Below are positions 10,507-21,047 of a stretch of 64,000 nt of DNA, in pieces (positions within the stretch are counted from its first letter, which is position 1; every line of letters starts with the position of its first letter). Both the position numbers and the translations under genes were made by a program. The notes under the pieces are model-generated. The model saw only the letters and a program-made list of their open reading frames with translations. It was not told where the DNA came from and made no database searches. The stretch is from Auriscalpium vulgare (taxonomy: Eukaryota > Basidiomycota > Agaricomycetes > Russulales > Auriscalpiaceae), in the NCBI GenBank assembly GCA_019915015.1, contig JAHBBC010000020.1, forward strand, positions 1,029,611 to 1,093,610. The letters are read 5' to 3'.

Positions 10507-12002
10507 CTAACCAACCAGACATGACCCGCACGTCTGGATGCCCGACCCGCGAAGATCGCACGTCCGTAGCTGACCGCCAAGGGCATTGGTGCAGATCGCT
10601 GTCTGCTGGTCGGGTGTCAGCGAGAGCGTCTCGTTGTTAACGATCCTGCACAAAGATAAATCAGCATTGGATTTGAATGAGAAGAAGGAGCGACGTACAG
10701 TGCCGTGAGGGCGCTCTGTGATATGCTCGCGGGGAGTGCGGTGCCCATCTGGGCATTGCCCAGTAACGTGAGCGATGTGAGATTCTGCAGATTGTCGGGG
10801 AGCGGGCCGAGGCCTGTCGACTGCAGACTGAGAGAGGAGAGGCTGGTGAGGGAAGCGAAGGATGATGGAAGTGGACCACCTGATTGCACATAAATATGAG
10901 TACGACGAGTTAGGTGGAGGGGAAGTGGGACGTACCAGGGGCCACATTGTTGCCGACGATGGTCAGCGATTCAAGCGCGGTGAGGTTCGTGAACTCCGCC
11001 GTTATGGACGCGGGCACGGCGGGGAATGTGAGCGATCTAGTCGCAAGTTAGCACACGTATACAACACAATGTGGATAACACTCACACAGACGACACCTGC
11101 CCCGCACCGTCGCACCTCACCCCATTCCACGCACAGAACCGTACATCCTGCACCCATCCACCTGCCTCCAGTCCCTGCTGCCCGTCAGACCCGGCGTCCT
11201 CCCACAGGGACCTCAACGCGCAGAATTGCGTCGCGTCCACGGCGGTCGGGTACACGGCAGTCGAGTTCGCCGGGAGTTGTGAGAGGAGAGGAAGACAGGT
11301 CGAGCAGGGATACGTCGTCGGCGACGCAGGCGCGTTGAGCGTATATTCGTTGATGCATTGTTGCGCGTCTGCGCTGAGGCCGGATGGCGGCGCTGGCGCA
11401 GGGGAGGAGGTGGGCGTGGACGAACTTGAAGATGGGAACGTTCGGGTATTGAGGATGGTCAGGTTGACCAGCACGTAGAGCAGGAAGAGCAGCAGGGCGG
11501 TGATCCATGCCCGACGGCGCCACTTCTGCAGTACCGTTTCGTGTCGCCGGCAGGAGCAGTGCTGCTGCTTCCGCACGTTCAGCGGAGGCCATTCTGCCAT
11601 GTGCACATGGTCGTGCTCATGGTAGTGATCTGGCAGCTCCGGTTCCTGGATGGGTATGTCCAGCTCTGGCTGCCGCCGCGGCGCCCGCATTTCGAAGAAC
11701 ATCTTCGTGAAGCGGTCGCGGAACGCACCCGAGCGCGGCGTCGAGTTGGCTGTCGAGCCCTTCTCGAGGTCGCGTGTCTTGGACGCAGGCGATGCCTTGT
11801 ACATCGTCGATGAGCCGAAGGAGAACGAGCGGGTGCTCTGGGGATTTGGGAATGGCGGTGGGGATTCGGGGGAGAAGTGTGAGTGTTCGATCGGCGCGTC
11901 TGGGGGTGGGACGGTGAGGGAAAGGTGCTCCTTGAACTTCGATGGCGGGAACCACGAGGTCCGGAAGGATGGCGAGCTAGGTGGGTGGTTGTTTTGGCTC
12001 AT
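10507..12002 (-). CDS. Type II membrane protein with extracellular LRR domain
   Basis: Four exons, complement of 10507-10645, 10699-10879, 10936-11036 and 11086-12002, encode 445 residues. The first 160 are Pro/Ser-rich and cytoplasmic in character. They end in a basic KWRRR stop, followed by a transmembrane segment near residues 166-184 (WITALLLFLLYVLVNL). The remaining part is Cys-bearing and carries plant-like leucine-rich repeats (LTSLSSLSLQSTGLGPLP, LQNLTSLTLLGN). A C-terminal paired-Cys module closes the protein. All three introns have standard borders, and two have clear branch sites (ctaac type). The topology suggests a surface or wall-facing sensor or adhesin, but the ligand is unknown. 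It points away from the MPE1-like gene, leaving a 0.4 kb shared upstream region. Confidence 0.75.
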
Positions 12003-12129
12003 AAAGATCGTGTGTTCGTGTGGAACGGCGGTGGTGTGCGTTGGTGCGTGCGAAGTGGGTGATGGCGGTAGAGGAAGAAAGGGCGTTTGGGCTTAAGGAC
12101 GGAGACCCTGCAGCGCGCAGGCTGCGTGG

Positions 12130-12197
12130 CACGGCGGGCACGCTCCGGGGCTGTTTTTAGAAACAGCCTGCGAGGCTGTTCTGACACCCTTCATCGC
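12130..12197 (+). repeat. 68-base repeat, copy 1 (inverted with 15306-15373)
   Basis: This 68-base stretch is the reverse complement of 15306-15373 with one mismatch. It holds an internal perfect palindrome with 9-base arms (AGGCTGTTT / AAACAGCCT, reading the first base from copy 2). It sits upstream of the MPE1-like gene in the same orientation as that gene. Probably part of a dispersed fungal repeat; its family is unknown to me. Confidence 0.9.
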
Positions 12198-12408
12198 GCC
12201 TACATCACGCCTTCCTGGCTTGCCGGATTACCTAAGCGATTACGGACCGTCGGACCGCCAGCGCGTTCAAGTGGCGACGACACTGACAGCAACGCCATCC
12301 CAACCTCGGCAACGACACCGACTCTGCACCGTCCCTCATCTTTCCCTTTCCCTACCCAGACCTTGTTCAACTTGTAGCTTCTACATTCCTAATTGATATT
12401 CGTGCCGT

Positions 12409-14216
12409 ATGGCATCATCAGTTTTTTACAAGTTCAAGTCTCAGAGAGACGAGTCTCGGGTGACCTTTGATGGCACGGGCATCTCTGTCTTCGACCTGAA
12501 GAAAGAGATCATATTAGCCAACAACCTTGGCAAGGCCAATTGACTTCGATCTCGCCGTGCTCGATAGCTCGTCTGGTGAAGGTGCGTCACGTCTTCCTCC
12601 CGCAGCAGCTCTCCAACTTACCAGCCTGGCGTGGCAGAGTTCAAAGATGATTCCCGCATTATCCCGCGCTCGTCGTCAGTCATCGTGAAGCGCGTGCCTC
12701 CAGCGCGGCCAGGGAGGGGTAAGGCAGCTATGTACATCGCTGGCGCCGGAGCATCATCTGCTCCAGCGACCGACCTGATGCAGGCCGGCAGTACCGCTGG
12801 CTCCTCAGGCTCGTGGAGCAAGGGCGGCATGTCCAAACGCTTCAACGGAGAGCCGTCGTCGAAGTCCTCGGCGGTGCGTGCGCACCCCTTCACCGGAGCC
12901 GAGCCGCTGACACGCTCGCAGAGTTCCACGCCGTCTGCAACCCCCAAGTCCACCGTCCTCTCCGCAGAGGACGAGGCCGCCGCGGTCGCCGCCATGTTCC
13001 AGGCCCAGACCGACAACTGGGAGGAGACGCAGGAGAAAATGTCACAGTCCGTGTCGCGTTTCGTGTGTCCAGTAGTAGTGTCGTCTAATGCATGCGCGCT
13101 TTCTTTTGGCCGACGTGCACCCCTCTAGCGCGCAGCGTATCTACACTAACCCCCGCACGACGACGTTCAACAGAGGCGGCGGCGCGGCGAAGCCCTTCAC
13201 GCCGCATCATCAGCACCCTCAGAACGACCGCCCGTTGCCCCCGAGCTACGTATGCTATCGATGTGGACAGAAAGGTCAGTCGTCTGTCCATCGCGCGTGC
13301 TTCGACTGACGCGCGTCGCATCGCAAGGCCATTGGATTCAGGACTGTCCGACGAACAGTGATCGCGAGTTCGACAACAAGCCGCGCATCAAGCGCACGAC
13401 CGGCATTCCTCGCAGTTTCCTCAAAGCCGTCGACAGCCCCGGGGGCTCGCAGCTAGGGCAGGGCGTCATGGTGACGCCGGAGGGCGGTTATGTTGTCGCG
13501 CAGCCTGACTCGTGAGCAGCCTCAACTTTAGGAAGCACGGTCACTAAACCTTCCCGCAGAGCATCGTGGCAAATGCAAGTAACCAAACCAAATGGTCTGT
13601 CAGAGATCGAAATCCGCGAACGTCCTTCAAAGGACCCTTCGATCGTGTGTTCCATCGACAACCAGATCTTCCGCGACGCCGTGAAGATGCCGTGCTGCGG
13701 CAAAGCGTACTGCGAGGAGTGCATACAGACACACCTGCTTGAGAAGGACTTCATATGCCTGAACTGTGGGACAAAGGTCGCGTCGCTGGACAAGCTCTCG
13801 TCGACAAGCCGATGCGGACGAAGGTCGGGGACTACATTGAAAGGGAGATCGAGGCAAGCAAGGAAGAGGAGCGCGTCGCGAACGGCGAGGCGCCGGGATC
13901 AGGCTGCAGCGCGCCGCCATCGCAGGTACGCATCCCTTCCCCATATCCACACGTCTTTCCCATTCTCAAGAGCAATTAGACACAGACCCCCGCGCCCGAG
14001 GCGACGTCTCCTGAGCAGTTCGCCGCGCAGCAGATCTCGTCGGACCTCGCGATCGCGGACAGCATCCCGCACACGCAGGCGCAGATCACGCAGCTCGCGC
14101 AGATGCTGCAGAACGCGTCGCTCCCGGCGGCGGTGCGCCAGCAGACGGAGGCGCAGCACCGCGACCTGCAGGTGCAGCTCGCGCAGGCGCAGGCGGTGAG
14201 CGTCACACACACTTAG
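12409..14216 (+). pseudogene. MPE1: MPE1-like cleavage/polyadenylation factor gene with two frame breaks
   Basis: Mpe1/RBBP6 is a subunit of the mRNA cleavage and polyadenylation factor. The parts are all present in order: DWNN ubiquitin-like domain (FYKFKSQRDESRVTFDGTGI), zinc knuckle CYRCGQKGHWIQDC, and a RING-type domain (CSIDNQIFRDAVKMPCC to CLNC). A Gln-rich tail follows. Exons: 12409-12581, 12638-13046, 13129-13274, 13328-13511, 13560-13925, 13986-14216. Two single-base lesions break the frame. An extra T near 12540 creates a TGA inside the DWNN domain. A missing base near 13795-13801, just after the RING, shifts the frame before DKPMRTKV. No GT-AG pair repairs either. Either this copy is dead or the sequence has two errors. 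Mpe1 is essential in yeast, so a working copy would be expected elsewhere. Intron 2 could instead be 13051-13135. Confidence 0.8.
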
Positions 14217-14698
14217 TTTTCCTGATTACCCATGCAATGCGCAGTGATTGCGCATCATGAATCCTCCTCTCGAAACTGCTCGGCCATGTTCAAGTCACAA
14301 TGCAAGGTGGAGCGTCGCGGGCTGCCCTGGGTTGGGCGGCGCGCTGGAGCCTGAGGTGCGCCGGGGTTGGGTGCACTGGCAAGGGCGAGTTGGACACTCC
14401 AGCCCAGCCTATGAATGGATGCTGGGCACACAACAACTAGTACAGAGCAGTAGATCTAGACAGTGATAAATGTGTATAGTATGGAATATATTACATGTAC
14501 ACGGCGATGCGCGAGTGATGACGAACATGACAAACAGACAGACAAGACACATATATACTTCGAATGTATGATACAACACAATGTTCCCGACAACCAAAAT
14601 ACCAACGAAGTGAATGTAAGAACAGGAACCCAGCGCGTGTGGGATGAGCATCGCGCCGCCGGGCGAGGGCATCCAGGTGTGCACCTGCTTGCGGCGCT
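14217..14698. other. Gene-poor spacer
   Basis: No supported gene. The MPE1-like frame ends just upstream at 14214-14216, and an alternative last intron would end it at 14247. Open frames here are antisense to each other and of low complexity. Confidence 0.4.
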
Positions 14699-15300
14699 TC
14701 AGGCGGCGGCGCGGGTGTTGCAATGGATCACGGCGCCGGGAGAGGGTGATAGTCGAGGCGCGATGTCCCGGCGCGCGGGCGCGGGAGAGCGACGGCGGGA
14801 GAGGGCCTGCGGGCGCACGCAGAAGGGACGGCGACGCGGGCGACGGGTCTGCGAACGCGCTCCCGGGCCTGCAGCACTAAAAAAAGTCAGCAAACATCCC
14901 GGCCATGCAATGCGAAGGCGGACTCACCTGTCCTCCACCGCCGACTCTACGTCCGACTCGACGACGACGTCGTCGTTGCGCTCGCGGCGCATGGCGAAGG
15001 TCTGCTCGCGCGTGAGGCACACGAGCGCGGCGGCGTTCTCCTCGTGGAGGCGGCGCCCGGCGCCCTCATCATCCTCCTCCTCCGCGGCGGGGACCGCGGG
15101 CACTGGTGTGGGTGTGAGCAATTGTGGGCGCGGGGACGGTGGGGAGATGAGTGCGTCGAGGTAGAGGCGGCGGAAGGGCGGGAGGATCATCATGGATGTA
15201 GGGGACGAGGTATCGGTTGAGGGCGGTGGTGGGGACGGGTGCGTGGCAGGCGGGGCAGGCGGCATTGATAAGATAAGATAGCAGTGACGAAAGCACGATG
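14699..15300 (-). pseudogene. Possible half-RING gene, decayed
   Basis: On the minus strand one frame reads a C-terminal RING half (ACPACHAPVPTTALNRYL, near 15265-15210). A second frame then takes over with an acidic, charged stretch (LTREQTFAMRRERNDDVV) ending in a canonical donor at about 14930. It can splice to a basic Arg/Pro-rich exon that stops near 14699. The switch between the two frames near 15180-15200 is not explained by an intron. There is no N-terminal RING half; the 68-base repeat at 15306 sits where it should be. I read this as a fragment of a RING-type protein. It could also be chance coding in GC-rich DNA. Confidence 0.3.
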
Positions 15301-15305
15301 AAGGG

Positions 15306-15373
15306 GCGATGAAGGGTGTCAGAACAGCCTCGCAGGCTGTTTCTAAAAACAGCCTCGGAGCGTGCCCGCCGTG
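15306..15373 (-). repeat. 68-base repeat, copy 2 (inverted with 12130-12197)
   Basis: Reverse complement of 12130-12197 with a single mismatch. It abuts the 5' end of the half-RING frame. The two copies face each other across about 3.1 kb that contains both damaged genes of this region. Confidence 0.9.
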
Positions 15374-15613
15374 TGGGGGAGCATAAGCCGAGAACAAAGA
15401 CCATGTCGCGCAGACCACGGCAAAGTACTAAACGAACAATAGCGCAGATGGCGACCAGCGTGACGCGAACAATGTGAGCAACGTGCGTGATGTTACGTGA
15501 CATTGTGACGCATTGTCCACGTCACAATAGGCAGTCACACATCCGGTCATACTGTCACGCACGGCCCGCGCCGAAAGGGCGAAGCTAGGCGTATGGCGAG
15601 ATTTAGCACGGCT

Positions 15614-17349
15614 TCATGGGCCTTCGTATGGTCTAGGGGACAGTAGAAACTCGTTAACTCTCTTCAGCGTCGTCCTTGACGGGTTCGCTTGCGGTCGTGA
15701 CGCGATGACCCATTGGAGCCGCGTGCGCACAGCCTGCTTGTCTACTGTTACTGCTCAGCAATCCCGTATCATTTTATTGCGGTACAAACCCGTACCTGCA
15801 TGGCGCTGGCCCCTCCGTGTAGCGAGAGCGCCATCGGCGTCGAAAAACTCGGCCAGTAACACAAGCGCAACGCCGACGCTCGCGTCCTTGCCTGACTCGC
15901 AAGCTATGCAGACATCCGCGCCCGATGCGAGGTGCTGCGCCGCGAACTGGACAGCGCGCGGTAGAACTCCGCGAAGAAACTGGTATTGGCCTTTCTTGCC
16001 GGGGTCAAGGTATATGCGGAGAACGCGCGAAGGCAGTGTGGTAGTCAGGGTATCATTGCTTGAAGACTCCGAGGACGGGGGCAGAGGGACAGGGTCGAGA
16101 ACGAAGAATGCTTGGTCGGCAGAAGAGGGTGGAGGTAAAAGAGCTGGCATGTCATCGATAGAGCACACCAGGATGCGCCCACCGACGCGCGCGATGGGTG
16201 TGGGTGGTGTCGTCCACGTATCGTCTACGCGTGAGTCTTCCCGAGTGCACGAGACGAGGCGCTTGACAATATCTTCGATGCCAGAGCGTTCGGCTAAGAG
16301 AAGCGTTTCGCGGTGTGTCCAGAATAGCTTCGGGGTCAGGCCCTATGCCAACCTGATTTAAGGACTCATACACGCGCGAAAACTTGAACCGTACGCACCA
16401 TGCCCCATAGCTCATGATCGTCTCCGGATCCCTGCACATAAGCGAACCCACCCTCCCGTCGCTCAACGCCATCGTGCACCTGCTTCGACGCGGACACGCA
16501 TACAATCGGGGTGCAGCTGCCTACCTGGATGGCGGGAAAGATTGTCGTGTCCGGCGTTATCCAGAACGGACGCAAAGGGTGAGAAAGATTGGGTAGGTCG
16601 TATGATGAACTCTGCATACGGTTTGTTGAGAGTCGTCAAGATACGGGTGAAATGGCGTACGGCAAGGTCCTGCGCCCATCGGTCTAGTCTGGCTTCGATC
16701 TGACGATGCTCTTGCGCACTCACTGCAGCCGGAGGGGTATACAGCACGCTATCCCACGTCCCGATGTCTGCCTTCTGGCGCAGGATGAGCGCGCGGTTGA
16801 CCACGGCGCACCAGATGGGCACTGTTTTCGAGAGCGCGTCGGGAATGCGTTTGCCAGCTCGTGTTGAATCCACCAAGATCAGCCTAGACGTGATGTAAGG
16901 CAAAGAAGGTGACGATGTGAAGAACAGATGTTGCGTACCCATTGTGCGCGTGTGCGACTGCGAGCAGATGCAGATTCGGCCTCCTCAGATTGAAACCCCA
17001 GTTCCCGTAGTGCCCATCCGTCGACTTAAAATAGGCAGGCTCCAGGCCGGACTGCAAATGCCATACGGCGTTAATACCGGTAGTATTTGAGGGAATGGGC
17101 GGCGTACGTGCAAAGGATCGGTGTACCACGCCCCGCAGCGCAAGTTCGCTGGGGATCGATCGAGTGAGTATAACTTTTTACAAAAGGAGACGACCTACGG
17201 AGGAACGCATATGAGGCGTAGAATTCGCGAACGCGATCGACGAATATGATGTCCTCGTCGATGGAGTGCAAGCGGTTGTAGAGGTCTGTAGATTCCTTGC
17301 GGAGGTAGGCACGCGCCTCAGAGGCAAAATTGTGGCCATTCGCATCCAT
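15614..17349 (-). CDS. RIT1: Initiator tRNA 2'-O-ribosyl phosphate transferase (Rit1)
   Basis: Rit1 adds a ribosyl phosphate to A64 of initiator tRNA-Met, keeping it out of elongation. Seven exons, complement of 15614-15741, 15796-16342, 16399-16611, 16661-16883, 16939-17051, 17108-17148 and 17199-17349, give 471 residues; the yeast protein is of similar size. Family landmarks occur in order: RKESTDLYNRLHSIDED, NLRCGAWYTDP, AYFKSTDGHYGNW, LVDSTRAGKR, PIWCAVVNRAL, YVQGSGDDHELWG. The C-terminal domain has a phosphatase-like loop, ACESGKDASVG. Every junction keeps frame with GT-AG borders of 49-56 bases. The gene is intact, unlike the MPE1-like gene next door. A first array copy begins 176 bases upstream on the opposite strand. 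Confidence 0.93.
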
Positions 17350-17524
17350 CCTGAGGCAGGCAAGGTATCTAAACGAAGTTGGAAAGGGCTTGAAGTTGAA
17401 GCTCGCCCGGGCATGTTCAGATGGTGGTAGAGGTCAAGACTCATCACAGTGATTCACAGGGACCAATCAACGTTCAACCGATCTCTCTTCGCGCCTCGCC
17501 CTGCTTCCGCTACCGCGACCCACC

Positions 17525-18102
17525 ATGCAGACCTTCGAATCCCGACCTACCTCAATGAGAAGGTGCAAGACGCCGACGGCACGCTACGCCCAACGGAACG
17601 TTCAATAGTCGCGCGACACCAGGTGGGTCTGTAAAAACTCGCGCCTCTTTAGCAATCCCTGACTACCCCGCAGTATTTTAGCGAACTGAGTAAACTCAGA
17701 GCGCCCATGGAGCAACTTCCGGCGCATCTTGTTCCCAAGCACAACCCAAATGCGCCAAGAATGCAGTTCGGCATTGCAGTAACCGCCGCCGCTGTCATCG
17801 ACTTCACCCATCGCAATGACTTGCTCTCCCCTGACGTCCTCGTCAAGCGTGATCCGAAGAATCCCAATTACGTCTGGACCTGCCTGGTCCCGTTCATGCG
17901 CCACCTTCGTACGATGACGGGCGGGTACCTGGCCATCCGGCCTGTGTTCGACCCTACCCACCAGCTTTGGGCGATCATGTTCTACGACAACTACACGATC
18001 GACTCGCACAAATATCCCGACGCACGGGAGAAGAAGGTCGTGGAGACGTTGCATAGGATATTGGGGATAAGTGATCCGCCGATGTGGTATTGGGGGCCCT
18101 AG
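17525..18102 (+). pseudogene. Array copy A of the WYWGP family, frameshifted exon 1
   Basis: Exon 1 17525-17622, intron 17623-17673, exon 2 17674-18102. Compared with the intact copy at 27039, exon 1 is 98 rather than 99 bases, because one base is missing within the first 15. The ATG frame then meets a TAG inside exon 1. Exon 2 is fully open and ends in PPMWYWGP. An in-frame ATG at 17707 could still yield a shortened product of about 131 residues. I treat it as a pseudogene of the unrecognised family. Confidence 0.7.
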
Positions 18103-18137
18103 CTAGGTGAGTGACTGCTTGTCTCCTTTTTCGCACC

Positions 18138-18480
18138 CGTCTGACTCGTGCGACTGTAGATCGCCGTGTACTATAGCCAAGACCGCCATCATCCCCGCGC
18201 TCAGCGTATGTTTCTTTCTCGCTATGTCATTTGCTGTCTACATCACGATCACCCACCAGTCCCTTTTTAGATCATAATGTCGCTCACTATTCGCTCACTG
18301 TGTCCCCCCGTCTGACTATGTACATAGCTCGGCGTGTAAAGCGACTCCGCGAGAGCCGCGCTCATTCTCGCGCTCAGCATCTATTTTCTTCAATCCTCTC
18401 GCTATGTCACTTGCTGTATACATCATGATCACCCATCAGTCCTTTTCAAATTAAATAAATAAGACGTCGCTCACTGTATG
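18138..18480 (+). repeat. 3' flank modules of array copy A (two units)
   Basis: Two degenerate direct copies of a roughly 160-base module follow the stop codon. Each starts near GTCTGACT and contains GCTATGTCA, then CATGATCACCCA or similar, then GTCGCTCACT. The same module follows the other array copies: once after 20099 and 26090, twice after 24835 and 27620. Confidence 0.65.
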
Positions 18481-18784
18481 CGGATTACCTCGCATCATGC
18501 CGAGTCTCAGACTCGTAATCACAGGCTCTGTCTCGGCGACACTGGGTGTCACTATCCTCCGATCCTAACTCTGGCATTCATCATCGTGTACAAAATTGTA
18601 TCGTGAATTAACTTCTGTGCGTACATGCCAACCAACCCTTATATTCAGAACGACTATCTTTTGATACCATAAGATCAAGCTACGGAGACTACAACCAACC
18701 ATCCTTCATGTCTGCCATGCTCCTGCTGGGTTACCTCCTGCGCCTTACTCCTTCCTTTGCCACCCGTATTCGCTTTAGATGCGA

Positions 18785-19096
18785 TCAGGACCGTTCATCG
18801 CCATGACGGGCACGAGAGCGTTCTGTAACAGGACGACCAGGAGCAGACAGACCCGCCCGGTGTGCGTTCGAGAAGCACAGCAGGTGCACGGGGCCTGGAT
18901 CCACCATCATATTGCCGTCCTTGTGTAGAAGTCGCTGTGACCGGAGGCGCCGTCTATGTAGGTTGGCGAGAATTTCGGAAGGAGACTCCGCCCCGCTAGT
19001 ATCTGCCGTGCTCGCCGTAGTGGAAAGACTACACTCTGTGAGCTTCTCCTGATTGCGTTGCCAGTTTGCCTCTTCCTCGTCTTCCCGTTCTTTCAA
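18785..19096 (-). other. Exon-like fragment, charged coiled coil
   Basis: A minus-strand frame with a plausible acceptor just upstream reads a charged helical stretch (KEREDEEEANWQRNQEKL) followed by a Ser/Thr-rich part. No start, no partner exon and no family could be identified. It may be a remnant left between duplicated array units. Confidence 0.25.
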
Positions 19097-19427
19097 GGCC
19101 GATAAAGCGTTTTTCTAAATTGTCGTCTAGGTGAGTACAACTGCAACGTGGCAGGATGCGTACTTGTAATTGGCGAGGTACCTGGTAATTGGCCCCCGTT
19201 TGCAGGAAGGATGGCTGGAAGGTTTAGCGAAGTCCGGAACGCACCAAGAGCGCAAGAGGGTAGCGAGATCGTCTGGATTCAGACCAAGGTCCGTGCCAAA
19301 AACAGATTGCGGACTAGTGATATACAGCGCGACGGCGTGACTGCAAACTCATATGCAAAGCACTGTAACTGTTAATTTATGGACGCGAAGTCGGAGGACT
19401 GGAGCCACGTGACCGCGTGACTGGCAG

Positions 19428-19434
19428 TATAAAG
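19428..19434 (+). promoter_or_regulatory. TATA-like box of array copy B
   Basis: TATAAAG lies 83 bases before the ATG of copy B. The corresponding site of copy E, near 25253, reads TATGAAG within otherwise matching sequence (AAGCCGGCT follows both), so E may also have lost its core promoter. Confidence 0.5.
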
Positions 19435-19516
19435 CCGGCTCGGATTCGAATTCGGATTCCTTCAATGCAGGTCTCTCTCCGCGCCTCGCCTCGCTTCTAC
19501 CGCTGCCGCAACCACC

Positions 19517-20099
19517 ATGCAGACGCTGCGACCCCCGAGCTACTTACATGAGCTTGAGCAAGACGCCAAGGGCGAACTACACCCGACGGAGCGTTCACTA
19601 GTCGCGCAACGCGAGGTGGGTCTGTCACTGCCGCCACTTCAGCATTCCCTGACTATCGCTGCAGTATGACCGCGAACTGAGCAAACTCAGGGCGCCTATG
19701 GAGCGACTGTCGGCGAATCTAGACCCCAAGCACAACCCAAATGCGCCACAAATGCAGTTCGGCATCCCCGTCACCGCCGCCACTATCATCGCCTTCACCC
19801 GCCGCAATGGCTTGCTCTCCCCTGAGGTACTTGCCGACGAGGAAGATCCTGAGGATCCCATTGATGAATGGACCTGCTTGTCCCCGTTCATGCGACATCT
19901 CCGTAAGATGACGGGCGGGTACCTGGCCATCCGACCTGCATTCGACCCTAGCGACCAGCTTTGGGTGGTCATGTTCTACAACAACTACACGATCGACTCG
20001 CTCAAGTATCCCGACGCAAGGGAGAAGAAGATTGTGGAGACGTTGCATGAGATTTTGGAAATAAGTGATCCGCCGATGTGGTATTGGGGCCCTAGCTAG
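19517..20099 (+). CDS. Array copy B, intact member of the WYWGP family, unknown function
   Basis: Exons 19517-19615 and 19665-20099 with a 49-base phase-0 intron give 177 residues. No signal peptide, membrane segment or known domain is visible. Conserved blocks across copies: an N-terminal ERSxVAxxE ahead of the intron; ELSKLRAP; LDPKHNPNAPxMQFGI; DEWTC, then FMRHLRxMTGGYLAIRP; the central LWxxMFYxNYTIDS; and the invariant end SDPPMWYWGP. The compact fold with aromatic-rich strands suggests a soluble cytoplasmic protein. The function is not known to me, and I assign none. Followed by a 3' module and a collapsed SulP remnant. Confidence 0.75.
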
Positions 20100-20125
20100 G
20101 TGGGTGCACTGCTTGTATCCTCTTC

Positions 20126-20330
20126 CACCCGTCTGACTCGTGCGTTTATGTAGATTGTTTGTGCAGAGCGATGACTGCGTTCGTCCTCGCGCTCGACGTC
20201 TGTTTCCTCCTTTTGCTATGTCATTTGCTGTCCACATCATGATCGCACACCAGTTACTTTTTCAATTATAATGTCGCTCACGAGTCGCTCACTATGACTG
20301 CGGATTACCTCGCGCATGTCCGAGTCTCCT
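20126..20330 (+). repeat. 3' flank module of array copy B (one unit)
   Basis: A single copy of the module described after copy A, followed by a stretch (GGATTACCTCGC, then GTCCGAGTCTCC) shared with the flank of copy E near 26290. Confidence 0.6.
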
Positions 20331-20360
20331 GTAGGCAGAGCAACAGATGTCCGAATTAGT

Positions 20361-20686
20361 AGAATATATACATAGTCTGTCTATGCAAATAACCATAAGA
20401 TCATGACCACCATCTAGATCCCCGTCGCGCCGCTCGTCCGCTCTCGTTTATCGCATGCCCATCGCTGAGGACTGCCCGTGCGCTATTGAAGCGTCGCTCG
20501 ACACGCCGCTCGCCGAAGCGACATCCGCATAGAAAGCGTTGCAGCGCCACGACCCCCGCGCGCTCGAAGAGTCGAAAATACTGAGCGGTCCTGGCCGGAC
20601 GCGTGACAAATTCGCCGACGCCGTGGTTCTGCGAGGCATGTCATTTAGCATGTGTTGTGAATGCAATTGAAGGTGAACTGAGACTC
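20361..20686 (-). pseudogene. SulP remnant 1: 3' end of a sulfate-transporter gene
   Basis: Read on the minus strand this matches the last exon, the preceding intron and the 3' flank of the complete SulP gene (28340-28650). Point changes and small indels break the STAS-domain frame. The match ends near 20686. There the sequence jumps directly to the region that lies upstream of the SulP start codon, so the whole body of the gene is missing. Confidence 0.75.
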
Positions 20687-20968
20687 GGAACGTTCCTGGG
20701 AGTTTTGTGCTACGATTCGCCTGTGAGCTCGCTAGAGGGCGGCGTCGCCGTCAGCTGATCGCTGCTGACGAATGGTCGAGCTCGCGAGAGACAAAGTGAT
20801 ACCGTTGGTCACCGGTCAGTAGCAGGAAGCTGGTCCCTGGTGGCAAGGTTCACGGTGGTTCAAGTTGCCAGCCCGCCAAGTCAGCCTGAGCATGAAAGGT
20901 CGCCGGGCCGGGCCGGCGTCCCGAGCCTGATTCAGAGGGTCAAGTCACGCAGAGTCACGGTCACGGTA
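20687..20968 (+). repeat. Copy of the SulP upstream region, block 1
   Basis: Begins at ACGTTCCTGGGAG and ends at AGTCACGGTCACGGTA. It matches 26671-26958 closely and 31503-31739 more loosely, the latter lying just upstream of the intact SulP start at 31474. Here it precedes array copy C. Confidence 0.8.
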
Positions 20969-21047
20969 CTAGGTTGGAGTCTCTTGCCATGAGTTCAAAC
21001 AACATCTCCCTGTGCGCCTCGCCTCGCTTCCATCGCTGCCGGCCGCC

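Noticed and set aside
13573..14199. 208-residue frame continuing after the RING into an Arg-rich tail
   Set aside because: The tail is the wrong frame after a one-base loss; the neighbouring frame carries the conserved DKPMRTKV sequence.
15705..16361. 218-residue plus-strand frame
   Set aside because: Exactly antisense to conserved RIT1 exons, which have correct splice sites and family motifs.
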